A DNA stretch of 64,000 bases, taken from positions 6,219,859-6,283,858 of the forward strand of contig NC_061802.1 in NCBI RefSeq assembly GCF_021462225.1, given 5' to 3'. This document shows positions 33,601 to 48,100 of the stretch, one piece after another. The notes below the pieces were generated by a model. It was not told the DNA's origin. It worked only from the letters and a program-made list of their open reading frames with translations, and ran no database searches. Positions within the stretch are counted from its first letter, which is position 1, and each line of letters opens with the position of its first letter. This stretch comes from Girardinichthys multiradiatus (taxonomy: Eukaryota > Chordata > Actinopteri > Cyprinodontiformes > Goodeidae). The translations under genes were made by a program, and so were the position numbers.

Positions 33601-36600
33601 AATGTCAAACTGTCCCAAGTAACAAATAACATAATGGTCTTAGACAGTCGCCAGTACTTACTGCTGTAGCTGGAGGGTGTGGCTATGATGGCGTGGCGAA
33701 TTCTGATGTCACGCCACAGCCATACGTTTGGCTCTAAATTACACATGCATGGTCCGAATCACTCCAAACTGAATATGCTTGATCTTTGTCAGCCCCCAAA
33801 CAGCTCTATTGGATTACATTTCAATCTGGATCAACAGCACCCCCTAGGACACTTCAAGGGCTATATCTCCCTCATTCATCATCTGATCCACTTCAAATGT
33901 AGTATACATGATCATGAGTTAATGATGGACATTTTGACACAGTCAATTGATGATGTTGTTTTAGCCCCGCCCACAAACAAACAAGCGACTGCAGCGTCCT
34001 TCTGGAAGGTCCGATTTACTCGAAATTTTGAATGCTTTTTGCCACACTGAAACTCTGCATGACCGAATATCATATGACATGTTGCTCACAGTACCACTTA
34101 GTGACGACGTGTTGAAGTGAAGCGGTGTCATCGTTGGTGGCGTGTATGAGGTGATGCCAGGCTCCTGCGGTCGCTCAACAGCCCGAGTTGCGCTGAGGGT
34201 TGCGAGGGCCTTCAAAGCTGCTTGCAGGTTTCTAGTTCTTTGTTTGTTTTTTCCGTTGCGTGTTTGCGGGGCAATGTGGGGACTTTGCCATGCCCCAAAA
34301 GTCACCAAACTTCACCCAAAATTGTCCCCCGCGTAAAATTCTTTTTCCTTAATGTCGTTCTCAGTGGGCGTGGCCAAACAACTTAGCCACGCCCCCAAAT
34401 GTGAGTTAGGCCGAACCGTAAGTCGTACAGATCTGCAATTCGGCACACTGCTAGAGCTCCTCAAACCAAGAAAAAAAGTCTCTTGGGGGTATGCCCTAAA
34501 ACACACAGGAAGTCGGCCATTTTGGGTCAAAGGCCGATTTTTGCCCGTTTTTTACTTTTACTCACCTCGAACTTTAACGAACTCCTCCTAGGGATTTTGA
34601 GCTATCGGGTTCATATTTGGTCAACATGCAGATAAGGCATGGAGGATTAAAAGTTATCAAAATCCTGAGTTTTCGTCCATGTTTAGGGGGCGTGGCTGGG
34701 ACACAAACTTGGTGTTCGCGCCCAAACTAAAAATATGCAATAACTTTCACAAATAAATGCCAAACCATACCAACGTTGCCATGAAGGAGGACATTCGGGT
34801 TCCCGACAATCCTATGGGGTCATATGCTGACATCATCAAAGCCACGCCCCCTCAGAACAGGAAGTCACTTTTTTCACTTGGAAAGGTGCCTCTCTGACCC
34901 TCTTCACCCAATCAACTTGAATCTGTGTCAGAAGACAGATAACTAGTGGGTCTAACTTCGTTTGAAGCACTGTGAGTTTTCATAAAAGGGCGTAGCAGTG
35001 GCGGCGCGGCGAAGTCAGAGGTCACGCCATGGCCATACATTTGGCTCTAATTTCCACATACATCATCTGATCTGCACCAAATTCAATGTGATTGATTCTT
35101 GTCCAGTCCCTAACAGAGATCTGATGACATATTCGGTGGGCGTGGCCTAAATCGTAGACAGCGCCCCCTGGAAAATAAAAAAAAATCAGACCCAAGCCAT
35201 GCTTTGACCGAGGAATCTAAAATTCGGTACACATATGTAACGTCTCAGGACCTATAAAAAAGTCTCTTGGAGCATTGGTCCAAACCCCACAGGAAGTCGG
35301 CCATCTTGGATTGAAGTTGCCATTTTGACCCTCTTTTGGCCGTTTCTAGCCCGCATATCTGAGCGAACTCCTCCTACAGCTTTTCACTTAGAGACTTCAA
35401 AATCACTCTGTACACTCACAGACAAATGAAACCTTCTGGGATTGATCTGCCTCTAGGCCTCAACAATATTCACTGATCACATGCTGACATCATCGAAGCC
35501 CCGCCCACTGAGAACAGGAAGTATCACGTTTTCCTTTACAGACTCAATGTTGGATGTTCTTCACCTAATCAATGTCAAACTGTCCCAAGTAACAGATAAC
35601 ATGATGCTCCTAGACAGTCGACAGTACTTACTGCTTTAGCTGGAGGGTGTGAATATGATGGCGTGGCAAATTCTGATGTCACGCCACGGCCATACGTTTG
35701 CCTCTAAATTACACATGCATGGTCTGATTCACTCCAAACTCAATATGCTTGATCTTTGTCAGTCCCCAAACAGCTCTATTGGATTACATTTAAATTTGGA
35801 TCAATAGCCCCCCCTAGGACACTTCAATGGCTATATCTCCCTTATTCATCATCGGATCCACTTGAAATGTAGTATACATGATCATGAGTTAATGATGGAC
35901 ATTTTGACACAGTCAATTGATTATGTTGTTTTAGCCCCGCCCACAAACAAACAAGCGACTGCAGCGTCCTTCTGGAAGGTCCGATTTACTCAAAATTTTG
36001 AATGCTTTTTGCCAGACCGAAACTCTGCATGACCAAAGATCATATGACATGTTGCTCACAGTACCACTTAGTGACGACGTGTTGAAGTGAAGCAGTGTCA
36101 TCGTCGGTGGCATGTATGAGGTGATGCCAGGCTCCTGCGGTCGCTCAACAGCCCGAGTTGCGCTGAGGGGTGCGAGGCCCTTCAAAGCTGCTTGCAGGTT
36201 TCTAGTTTAAATTAAAATGTATTTACACACAAGTTGACTCTGTTTAACAATTAGTTGATTTCTTAAGGCATTTAGCTGTACTGGATTTATATTTGGAGGT
36301 ATCTGAGTAAAAATGATACAAATGAATACAAATGCTAACTAATTTTTTTCAATTTGCGTATTTATAAAACACATGAAAAACAATTTAGAATTTCCTCTCT
36401 ACTTCACAAATGTGCTCTACTTTGTGTTGGTTTATAACGTAAAATCCAATAAAATAGATAGAATTTTGTGTTTGTAATGTTAGAAAAGTTTTAGGATTTA
36501 GTATTTATCTATTTGCAAGGCACTTGATAAATAGGGAAAATGTTTAGGGGTTTAGTGTTCTTTTATCATGTAGGTTCCGCATTATATTGATGTGTTTAAA

Positions 36601-39600
36601 TTCTGAAATCTCTCAAGTAAAATTAATGCCACTTACTGAGAGTTCTTAAAGATGGGTTGCCATTTTTTGCTTATTAATATCGTTGGATATTTGTTTGTAA
36701 TTTATCACCACATTTTTCAAGAAAGAAAATAAACATGCATTAAATCCTGCTACAATCCTGCTTTCTCTAATCTATAATACATCATGTTCAAATACAAGTA
36801 ATTTCTGTTTCATGACACTAAGTGGTTATTATAGCAGTCACAATCTCAATAGCTCAACAGTTCTGTCAAGAGCCCATGACCGCATCTGTCATTCTCACTT
36901 TGTGTGTTCATCATGAAATAGCTAGTTTGTGTCAGTGTGGTGAGACAAGGCCAGTTTATTTTGTGAGGCGCCTCGGTGGCTAGCCAAACAAACATCTGAT
37001 TTTCGATTGAGTCTTTGAGGCAGCAAACTCTTAGAGGGAGCAGTGGAAAACTTTGTTGCAACACCCAGCTCCCTTTCTCCGTCCGTCCTTCTGTGTTGCT
37101 TTGATAATCAGGTTTTGTTCTTGACCAATGAGATAGCGAGGGATGAAGAATGTTTACATTCAGTACGTATCTGCAGCAAAGTGTTGTTGCTGTTGGCAAC
37201 AGCTGGTCTCTAACAGGGTGCTCTGAATAGGAGGAAGAATACTCTGCTTGTCCACTTGTCTCTCAACACCATTCACCACTGTGTGTGAGCAAGCGCGTGT
37301 GGGTGTGGGTATGTGAGTGTGTGTGAGTGAGGAAGAGGGAGACCTTGTGAGATCTCATGTGTTTTTGTGCAAAGATTTTAGCGTATACATGCGGTGTGGA
37401 CATTATTAGACTAGGTTTATTGATGACACAGATAGCAAACATGTGTACCCCTTTTTGAATGTGTGTGGGTTGGGGGGGGGGTCTCTCCCTCCCCCCAGGC
37501 TCCATCTGAATACACGTAGGCTCAGTTTCAGCTGCTATTTATGCCCAAAGGATAACCCTCCATGGGTATAATTAATGCTAACACCCATATACAAAGAGGG
37601 ACTGAACAAGACTAAAGGAAGCAGCACAGAAGACAGAAAGTTTAGAATTGGGTGAAATTGTTTGAAACTTTAAAGTACTGTAAAAATGAATTAGATTATT
37701 ATTTTGTTTGTAAATCCCAGTTCTTTCGGTGTTAAAGAGGTTAAAGAGGTTCATGAAAATGAAAAGCATCATTCCTATACACTTTAAGTGCCAGAGGACC
37801 TTTTAAGCTTATCATTTATTTGTAAATCCTATATTTGTTCTAGATTTGTACTAGTTTTCTTTTGAAGCAGTCATACCTCTTGTACCTTTTTGCATTATAT
37901 CACAGTACAACGTCTAACCTCAATGTATTTCATTGGGATTTTAAGCGACATAAAAGTGTAGCGTGCATTTGTATTTAGCCCTTCAGTGTCAATATTTTGT
38001 AGAAGCGATTTTTTCTGCAATGTGTACATCTAGAGACTGAAAGTTTAGCTCATTCTTCTTTACAAAATTCCTCAGGATACATCCTTGCTAAATATAAGCA
38101 TACCCACAGCATGATGTTACCATCACCACCATGTTCACAGTGGGGATGTTGTGTTCAGGGCAATGCAGTTTTCTGCCACAAATAAGGTTTTGCATATACT
38201 GTAAGCAAAAATGTTCAGTGCTGATCTTGTCTGACCAGAGTGTCTTCTTCTACATCTTTGATAGACTTTGTGGAAAAATCTAGACTTCTTATGATTTTCT
38301 TAGTGCCACTTTTCCATAAATGTCATGCTTAGCTCTGTTGGTTAACGGTTTCATAAACTTCCTGTTCTGCTGTGTGCAATAATCTCTTGTCTCTTTTCAG
38401 ACAATTTCACTTCCTCAGTTTCCCATCTCTAATTAGCCCCTGACACTCTCCAATTCTAAACATGTGTCTCAGTATCCGCTATATTTTGTCTGTTTATACC
38501 TCAAATTGTGCATGGTCCCCTTGCCAGTTTGTCTTTGTCCCTTTTGTCAAATGTACCAGCCTTATTTCTAGTTGTGCATCCCAGTGATTCTGACCATTTT
38601 TGTATTTTTGGACTTGCCTCTGTTTTGGATATCTTTCCTTTGATTATATTTTTCTGTGCCGACCTTGGAGTCTATTAAGTCACTGTTGGATCTTGCATTT
38701 GTTTTTTCAGCGTGTGGTCAACAGTTGTTCTGTTAGCAGATTCCCCCATCTGAGCCAATGATCTCCCCAGCTTCTTTAGGACTACCATGTGCCTCTTGAC
38801 TGCTTTTTATATTCATGATCACCTTACCCAGCCTGCCAGATAAAGTAGACGGCCATGTCTGCAGTTGTAGCATTCTCTTTCCATACTGAGATGATGAAGT
38901 GAACAGTGCTCCTTGAAATGTTCAAAGTTTTAAACCTTCTAAACTGTGTTCCTTGGTCCTCATGATGCTACTTGTCCATTAATTTTCTCTAACAAACATC
39001 TGAGGCCCCAGGGGCAGCTGTTTGTGCTGGATTTTATTTAGGGGTATTAGAGTAAAGGGAGCTGAATAGATATACCCTATAAATATTGAATTCTTCAGAC
39101 TTTTTTTTTTTTTACCACAAGTTAAAAACCATGTGTCCTTCTCTTTCCATTTCACAATTAATTGTTACTTTATGTTGGTGGATTACATAAAAAATAAATA
39201 AAATACCTTAAAGTTTGTAGTTGTGTGAAAAACCTGAAAAAGTTAATTGGGTATGATAAGTTTAGCAGGGCGCTGATTTTCTTTACAACATAAGAGTGAA
39301 TGAAACCTAAACATTTATGTAGGTATATTTTTTGGGTTTAGATTTGGCATCTATTTTAATAAAATGAACTAAATTGGCAGTACTGTAATGGTCTTCAAGA
39401 GCTGAGGTGAGTCTTAGCAGATCTTGTCTCTTGAGAGAAGTGATTATAACCCTCTGCAGAAACTGAGACATGAGCAACGCACTTGTAATGAGGCTTTCTT
39501 TCTTTACTTCTCGTGGGTCTCTTTGGTGTGTGTGTATGTGTGTAAATATGCCTGCATGCTTGCGTGTGTTTCTCCTAGCACTCTTAAGACCTCTGTGCCC

Positions 39601-42600
39601 TCTCTTCCACTTTGCAGCTGTTGTCCAATCACAGAGGGTAAAAAACTAATCACATGTCCCCACGGGGAAGACTTTGAAATGTAATTTGATGCTGTATGTA
39701 TTTAGGCTGCCATTGCCAGGGCGTGGGTATGCGGAAACATAAAAGCTGATCGCTCTCGCTTAGTCTTCTTATCGTAAAGAGCACCACCACTGCTGCCCAA
39801 ACACTTCAGCCTAAAACATGCAGCATGGTCTTCGACAGCCAGTCATCTGAAGCATTGCTATTGCATTCAGTAAATATTGGCTAAGTTTGTACTTATCCAG
39901 TGTATTTCCTACTGAGTCCCCTGGACTCAGTAGGAAATAATCAGCTGCGATACTGAAATGCAAAGCTTTAAAGACACAGTCATAAACACTGAGAGAGAAG
40001 ATGACTTGGTGAAAGTCACAGATAAATAGACATCTCAGAGTTTTTGTGTTAGGATGCCTTCAGATTGAAATCATGCTTCAAATACACGCACTGTCTGTCA
40101 TCATGGACATATAGCCTTTGGAAAGTGGAGGTCATACTCCTTTTTATGAGGGCCTGTCTGACATAGGAAACAGTGAATCATGAGATGGGGCCTCTCATTA
40201 TCACCTGACTAAAGATGACAAGGTAGTGAAAACAAGCTTGGGGATGAATTAGGTTTGGGCTATTCTGGCTCACATGCAAGAGGATGAAGTCAGTCCAAGG
40301 TCAGTCAGGACAGGATTGTGTTTTTGACGTTCAAAAATTCAGGATTTTTTATGCAGCTGCTGTACATGGTGGCAGTGAATTGTAGTATTTTTCATCTCTG
40401 CCCACAATTCTTCACTAATACGGAACATGAATTAGATCACTGCGTAATTAAGAGTATGACTGAACAAGGTTATTACAGTCTCCATTTTTGATGACAGACA
40501 ATGTGTTTTATAACAGCAATGATTTTTTTAAGTCTTTGTATCTTTCTTCAGGAAATGTTTTTTAAACAGCTATGGAGCTGTGCCAGTACCAATATGTATC
40601 AATTCTGTGTTACATGGTCAGATTTGTATCTTCCTGATTTTTGATAAATAAGGTTAAAAGGGAAATTAAGGATAAGCATGCCAAACACATGAGCACTCAT
40701 AACATAAGGGTGGCCTGTAGTGTTTGCACTTCACGTTTTTGACAATGCGATTTAATGTAAAGTTAGTGTTACCTACCAAAGAGGAGGGCTTTTATTGTAA
40801 TTCATGCATTGTACACTGGTCTGCTAAATGTTAACAGAGGAATGTTAAAAATATATTCCTCTAATATTTTTATCCATGTTGACATTGCAATATCATTCAG
40901 TTGCTGCAGATTTGTCTGATGCACATCTGTCGTGCAAATCTTCTGAAGGTCTTTTATTGGATTGAGATTTGGTGACTGTGGAAGCTATATGAATACAGGG
41001 AACTCAGATGATCTGAGCTTTGTGGTATTGTGCATTATCCTGTTGGAAGTAGCCATCAGAAGGTGGCTACACTTGGGTCATAAAGGAATGGAAATAGCAG
41101 GTAACGGTACTTAGGCTGTGGTGTTTAAAGAATGCTTAATTGACAGTCAGGGCCCAAAGTGTGCAAACAAAATATCTGACCCTACCATCTGAATATTATA
41201 GCTGAAATCTGGACTCATCAGACCAGTGTCATGATATGACATCCTGGGACTTGGTTTGTGTTTTTGTGTTAACTGTGTTTAGGTTTATGTTTTCCTTTAT
41301 TGTTTATGAGTTCCACCTGTCCCCTCTGCCTCCCTGCCAGCTTGTCACACCTGTTCTTAGTTTCTGTGATTACCTGCCTTTGTTTTCTCCCTGTATATTA
41401 GTTGGTCTGTGTTCTTTGTTCCCCGCTGGTTTCTCCATCACTGTTTCTCGTCACTACCCTTGTTGATGTTCAGTTTTGCTACGTTAAAGAACTGAGTACT
41501 CATGTAGGTTTTTGGCTCTGAACTCGGTTATGTACCTGCAGTGATTTTTGTTACGCTTTTGACGGTTTTGGAATAAAACCTCAAGATTAACTCATCATGT
41601 GGCTGCCAAGCTCTTTTCTGCACTTTGGTCCGATTCAAACACTTAACGTGATAACCAGGCCATGTTTTTTCCAATATGTTATAGTCCAATTTTGGTAAGC
41701 CTTTGTGAATTGTAGCTTCAGTTTTTCTGTTCTCAGCTGACAGGAGTGGCACTGTGATGCTTTTTGCTGCTCCACCCAATTTTTTTCAAGTTTTGTCATG
41801 TTGTCCATTTAGAGATGGTTGTAACTAGTGGTTATTTAAGCAACTGATGCATTTTTATCATCTTGAAACAGTTGATTAATTCTCCTTTGGCTTCTGACAC
41901 CACCAAGACATGTTCCTCTGCACAACTGCCGCTCACTGGATGTTTGCTCTTTTTTGGACCATTTTCTGTAAAAGCTGGTTGTGTTTTAAAATCCCCGCAG
42001 ATCAGCCGTTTCTGAAAATACTCAGAACCACCCATCTTTCTCTTTCAATCTCCTTCTGATTCTCACTTTGAACTTCAGAATGTCATCTTCACTACACCTA
42101 GGTACCTACAGTTGAAACAAGATATTTAGAGTACTGTGCAAACGTTTTAGGCAAGTGTGAAAAATGCTGTAAACAAAGAATGCTTTCAGAAATATAAATG
42201 ATTGTCTTTTTATCAATTTACAAAATGCTAAGTGAGCGAACCCAAACGTGCAGCCAAAGTAATTAAGAACTATCTTCAGCATAAAGAAGTAAAAGACATA
42301 CTGGAATGATGGTATGGCCCCCACAGAGCCCTGATCTCAAAATCATGGAGTGTCTGGGATTACATGAAGAGACAGAAGGATGTGAGGAAGCCTAAAGCCA
42401 CAAAAGATCTGTGGTTAGTTCTCCAAGATGTTTGAAACAACCTACCAGCTGAGTTCCTTTAAAACTGTGTGCAAGTGTACCTAGAAGAATTGATGCTGTT
42501 TTGAAGGCAAAGGGTGGTCACACCAAATATTGATTTGATTTAGATTTATCTTTTGTTCATTTATCGCATTTTGTTGATTGATGAAAATAAATGATTATTA

Positions 42601-45072
42601 CTTCCATTTTTGAAAACATTCTTTGTTTATAGCATTTTTTCACACCTGCCTAAAAAAAGCAGTTACATTTTTTGTCATCGTGTGACATTAAATGAGACTA
42701 AAACTATATTTTTATTTTTTGGTTGAATTAGGATTATTAAAACTGTTTCAATAAGCTAAATGCTACACTAAAGAGAGAGTTGTTTTTATTTGTTTTATCA
42801 TTTCCTTACAATTCATAAGTTGATACACATTTTCTCACATTTTTAAAAACACTGTCCCAACTGTGGAATAGGTTTCTGGTGTCAACTATTAATGCATTTA
42901 TTTGATGGTGTGTGATTGTCTGATTTGCTGTTTCTATTAAGAATAAATTAAACAGGTTTACCTAAAAAGGGTACTTTAAATCCTGTGAACTGAGATAATT
43001 TGTGATAAGCAGCCACAACTTAAATGAAATGTTTACAAGAAGATTACAGGACAATTTTGTTATTGTAATTAGAACTGCTGGAAAAATAGAGAAATTCAAT
43101 AAATTGAAATGGATGTAATTATTGTAGATGGTGTGAAACTGTCTTAAAGACATGTCGGATATTGGAGAGACCGCTTAGATATTACTTTGACCTGCAAGTT
43201 TATGAATGTGAAGAATATCAGAAAGTTTGTTCACAGTCAGTTATAGTGGTAATATTTTTTCTAAAATGTTGTTGGATTCAGCTAGAAGTATGTTTTGCCC
43301 TGGTTCACATGTGTCCTTGATTTTTTCTGTCTTCCAGAAACCTTCGAATCGCTTGTGTCCTTCACATCGAATCTGACGTCCACTCTGTTTGATAGTGCCT
43401 ACTCTGCTCTCGCATCAGACTGTCGCCCCCCAGTGTTTCAGCTGTTTAGTGACATCAAACGCCACCTATCAGGAGATGTTAACTCCTCTCTCAACAATGC
43501 AGTGCGCCAATTTTACAATGATCTCTTCCCACTAGTCTACCGCCGCCTGCTCAACCCTGGGATTGGCCATATGTCAGCAATGTCCCATTCAACCTTTTCC
43601 ACTAATCACGATGATTGTCTACGGCTCACACAGCAGGATGTGAACCCATTCGGACCCCATCCTCGACTACTCATTAACAGCCTATCTCATGCTCTCGGGC
43701 CTGGTCGAGCACTGAGCCGGCTACTGAAGCTGGCTGGAGAGGTTGTAAATTCAACAGAGAAGGTGATGTTAACCCGGGAGTGTGGACGGGGATTAGTAAA
43801 GATGCAGTACTGTCCACACTGTAGAGGTCTAACACTGATACGACCCTGTACTGCACTGTGTAACAATGTCATGAGAGGATGCCTGGTAAGTGTTTAATTG
43901 TTTTAGAACACCTTCCTCAGTTAATGGTTTACTTTATGTTTATGACTATTTACACTGTATGTAGATTCTCACTGAAAGCATGGAAACGGTGAAAGAACAC
44001 ATGCAATTATTTAGTAAACATAGAATTGTAAAATAACTTTAAATATGTTATATTTTAGATTCCTTAATGTAGCCGCCATTTGCTGTGATGACTGAAATAT
44101 TAACTTTTGGCCAACTTTCAATGAACCTTTGGGAAGTTCTTTAAAGACTCTTCGGAAAACCATTCCAGGTGACCACCTCATGAGGCTCATGGAGAGAATA
44201 CCAAGAGAGGAAAGCAGTAATCAAAGCAAAGGGTGGCTATTTGGAAGAATGTAAAATATAAAAATGTTTAGAGTTATTTTACACTTTTTTGTTTACTAGA
44301 TAATTCCATGTGTGTTCATTCATAGCTTTGTCGCCTTTGATGAGAATCACAGGTTTTGATCACATTGTATTTTTCATGTATTTCTTCTTGCTTTTGTAAG
44401 GTGGGTGTTTCTGAGCTTGGTGCCCCCTGGGGAAGCTTGGTGGTATTGCTCCAAAGGTTGGCTGCTACTCTAGCAACCAGCAGCAACCACAACAGCATGG
44501 AGCTAGCTCTGTTGGCAGTTCGAAACCATGTGAATGATGCAATCTTGCACACACAACTGCATGGTCCACGAATCACAGCTACGGTAAGCCTAAAATTGGG
44601 TTTGTGTTTGTTTGTGCAAAAAATTGGTTAAAAAACAAACGTTGGGGTTGTTTCCACTGAAAATTGTTTATACATGTCATCTTGCTTCTGTAAATATTTA
44701 AGATATATTAAATTTAAAACTGTAACTAGTTCCAGCTTAGTAAGCTTATATTCACTTAATAATAGAGTGACTTGAATGTCGGACTTAGAGTGAGAAACAC
44801 CGTGGGTTTCTTTCAGCCTGGCAGTTGGATCTGCTTGTACCTAAATGGGCTAAAAACAGCCTCATTCTTCAGGGAATCTGGGGTTCCCCTCAGTCTGTGT
44901 GTGTGTTCACACAAATGTGTGAGTATGAATACAGATCTAGTGCCAAACAAAGACCGTCGTTGGCGGGACAACCGATACCCAGAATGCTGCTCGTTTCTGA
45001 GTGATGAGAAAGTTTCTGTGGCTAATCTGTGGACAAACAGATGCCACACAAACAGAGGCAGGCCAGCGCATG

Positions 45073-45125
<53 letters not shown>

Positions 45126-48100
45126 TGTTTGAGGAAAAGATAGAGTCACCATCCAACTTTGAAAGAACATTGTGGACTCAGTGGAGTAGATTCCTGAGAG
45201 GTAAACAAACATACACAGGCATAAGTAAACTGCTATCTCTGGCTTCGAATGAAATACCACTTCACTGAATATTTGATCAGCACAGTGACTATCATTTCGA
45301 GAACGGATCTAAAACGTATATGCAGCCCTCTTACAATGCCAGGTTTTCGTGAGAAAATAATGAGAGAATGGAAGATCATTTCAAAACTTTTTCACATTTA
45401 ATGCAGCAATGCAGCAAACTCTGTCAGGGAAGAAGATTTTGAAATAAAAATAGTCTAATAACCTAAGTGTGCACACCTTTATGACTAGGAGTCTAACCCC
45501 GTGCCAGATCTTGAGACTTGATAATGTTTTCTGTCTCTATTTAAAATAAAATTTCTCGCAGTTAAATAGATTGTAAAGACATCTCTTGTCTACAGCCTTC
45601 TTCAGATGACCCCACATTTTTTTCTTTTAGATTAATACTGGCTAAAAATGCAAACTTTGTCTGATTCATTCCAAAAATTCATACGTCTTCTCATTTTCTT
45701 TGTTTGGTGAGCTAACCTCTCCCTCCTACTTCACGTTTTCTGAGAGGATTGCTTAGTCTAGCACTCCATCCAACAGGTCTGAACTTCCCTAAACCTAAAA
45801 GATGTAACTAAGCAGGTTTACTGAAAAAATTGTTTAAGCTGGTGTCGGGAAATGATACACCTAAGGTCTAACAGCCTACATCCAGAAGTCTCACCCTTCT
45901 TCAACTGGTGGTTAGGACAACCAAGTAGCCTACAGCAGTCATCCAACTCTCAACAGTCACCTCTGTTAATGGCTGCTCAGTCCCTAATTTTACAACTTGC
46001 ACTTGGTATATGGATTAGGTTAATTATAGTGACTCGGCATGAGCCTCAAGGGCTTTGTTTTGAAAAGTTTGGCTTAAGGCAACCGATAAAAACCTCATAA
46101 AAGCATCTTAGAACCATTAACCAAGACTTTTACTACCAATGAATAACCAGAAATAAGGTGACTCAAATAACTGACTGTTCACAATTTATCTGGAATTGTA
46201 TATGCTTTCTTTAATTGGTAACGCTTTTGCAGGGGGTAAAATTCAGCAACACATAATAACCAGCACATAATAATCAGACAATAAAAACTGAATCTGTGAT
46301 GATTTGGGGTTGTTTGGTTTTTGGTTTCGGATTTTTAACTTTTCACTGTTCAAGTTTTGAATCATGTTTCTGTTTATTTTCCTGGTCATGCTTTTGTTTT
46401 GTCGTCTTGTTCATGTTTTGTCAAGTTTGGTTTTCGGATCTGGTTATGCTTTTGCTTCATGTTTTTCTAGTTTGTGTTCAAGAGTCTGTTTTGCTCCAGT
46501 CACGTTTTGTTCTGTTAATTAAGTTTATTCAATTCACCTGCTTCAAGTTAATCTGTCTCCTTGCTCCGCCTGGTTTTCACGCCATATATTCACACCTGTT
46601 CTGTTAGTCGTCGCGGAAACATCTCTCATGCTCATGTCTTGTTCTAAAACCAAGTCTTGTCTTTTTGATCTTGCCATGCCTGTCTTGCCTGCCCGTTTGT
46701 TTTGTTCCTGCCTCCTGCTGAGTGTGAGTTTTTGTAATTAAACCTTTTCTTCACTTACCATCACGCTGCCTGCTCGTCTGCATTCTGGGGTCCAATATCA
46801 AGTAAACCGTGACAAGAATCAATCAATCTAATTTTTGCCTAATGCTGAAACTGATGAGTTTGAAGTGGAGACTTTGAAAACGGAGGCTTATCCATGCACT
46901 TGATGGAGATGAATTCTTTGGGGAGGCAGCAAATGGATTTCTATGGCGGAAGGTAACTAAAGTCGTCCGTTTTTCTTCCTCTGAGCAGACAGGCACTGAT
47001 GCCCCAGGTTTCAATGGTCTGTTACTGATGTCTTGAGTCAAGTAAAGTCATAAACATTGTTGTTATATGCCTCAATAGTCGGTAACTTCCAGAGGCTGAG
47101 GTGTTGAAGGAAACCCTTGAGGTATAACTAAGGTTGGTTCAGGAACAAACTCAGAGCAATCAGTTGTTCACCGACCAAGTTCACTTCAGTTGTCTGGGTA
47201 AAAAGGCAATAGATGAAAACAGATTCTCAATTTTGAGCCACAGTCCTTTCAGGACACACGGGTTGATCCTCTTTTCAATGCAGATTATCAGCGGGGCTGT
47301 GCCTCAGGTCCTCTGATTCATCTTTAGCATCTTCCTCTGTCTGATCTTGCTTGCTGGTCTTCTGCGAGGAAACATCCAACCAGTTCCTCTATTCTTGCCT
47401 ATTTTATAGAACATTTTTGCCACACGCTTATTGGCCAGTAGTTGTTGCCATGGCTGTTTCATTGGTTACCTGTCACATAAGGTGATCTTTTCATTGGAAT
47501 GTGAAAGTCGTGTGCTTTTACATCAGACATGAACCATCTTCACCTCAGTCCTGAGCCGTCTGCTGACCTCTCCTCTGACCTGTGCCCTCGCCTCAGTCAT
47601 TAGCCTTGTACAGTAAGCTATGGCTCTCACTTTCCCAAATCCTCAACATACAGGTCCTTCTCAAAATATTAGCATATTGTGATAAAGTTCATTATTTTCC
47701 ATAATGTCATGATGAAAATTTAACATTCATATATTTTAGATTCATTGCACACTAACTGAAATATTTCAGGTCTTTTATTGTCTTAATACGGATGATTTTG
47801 GCATACAGCTCATGAAAACCCAAAATTCCTATCTCACAAAATTAGCATATCATTAAAAGGGTCTCTAAACGAGCTATGAACCTAATAATCTGAATCAACG
47901 AGTTAACTCTAAACACCTGCAAAAGATTCCTGAGGCCTTTAAAACTCCCAGCCTGGTTCATCACTCAAAACCTCAATCATGGGTAAGACTGCCGACCTGA
48001 CTGCTGTCCAGAAGGCCACTATTGACACCCTCAAGCAAGAGGGTAAGACACAGAAAGAAATTTCTAAACGAATAGGCTGTTCCCAGAGTGCTGTATCAAG

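Noticed and set aside
33487..36185. ORFs of 60-123 residues in the tandem non-coding repeat
   Set aside because: Frames are not conserved between the two repeat units, and stops and indels differ, so there is no sign of coding selection.
43674..43872. Minus-strand ORFs over gpc5 exon 3
   Set aside because: Antisense shadows of a well-supported coding exon.
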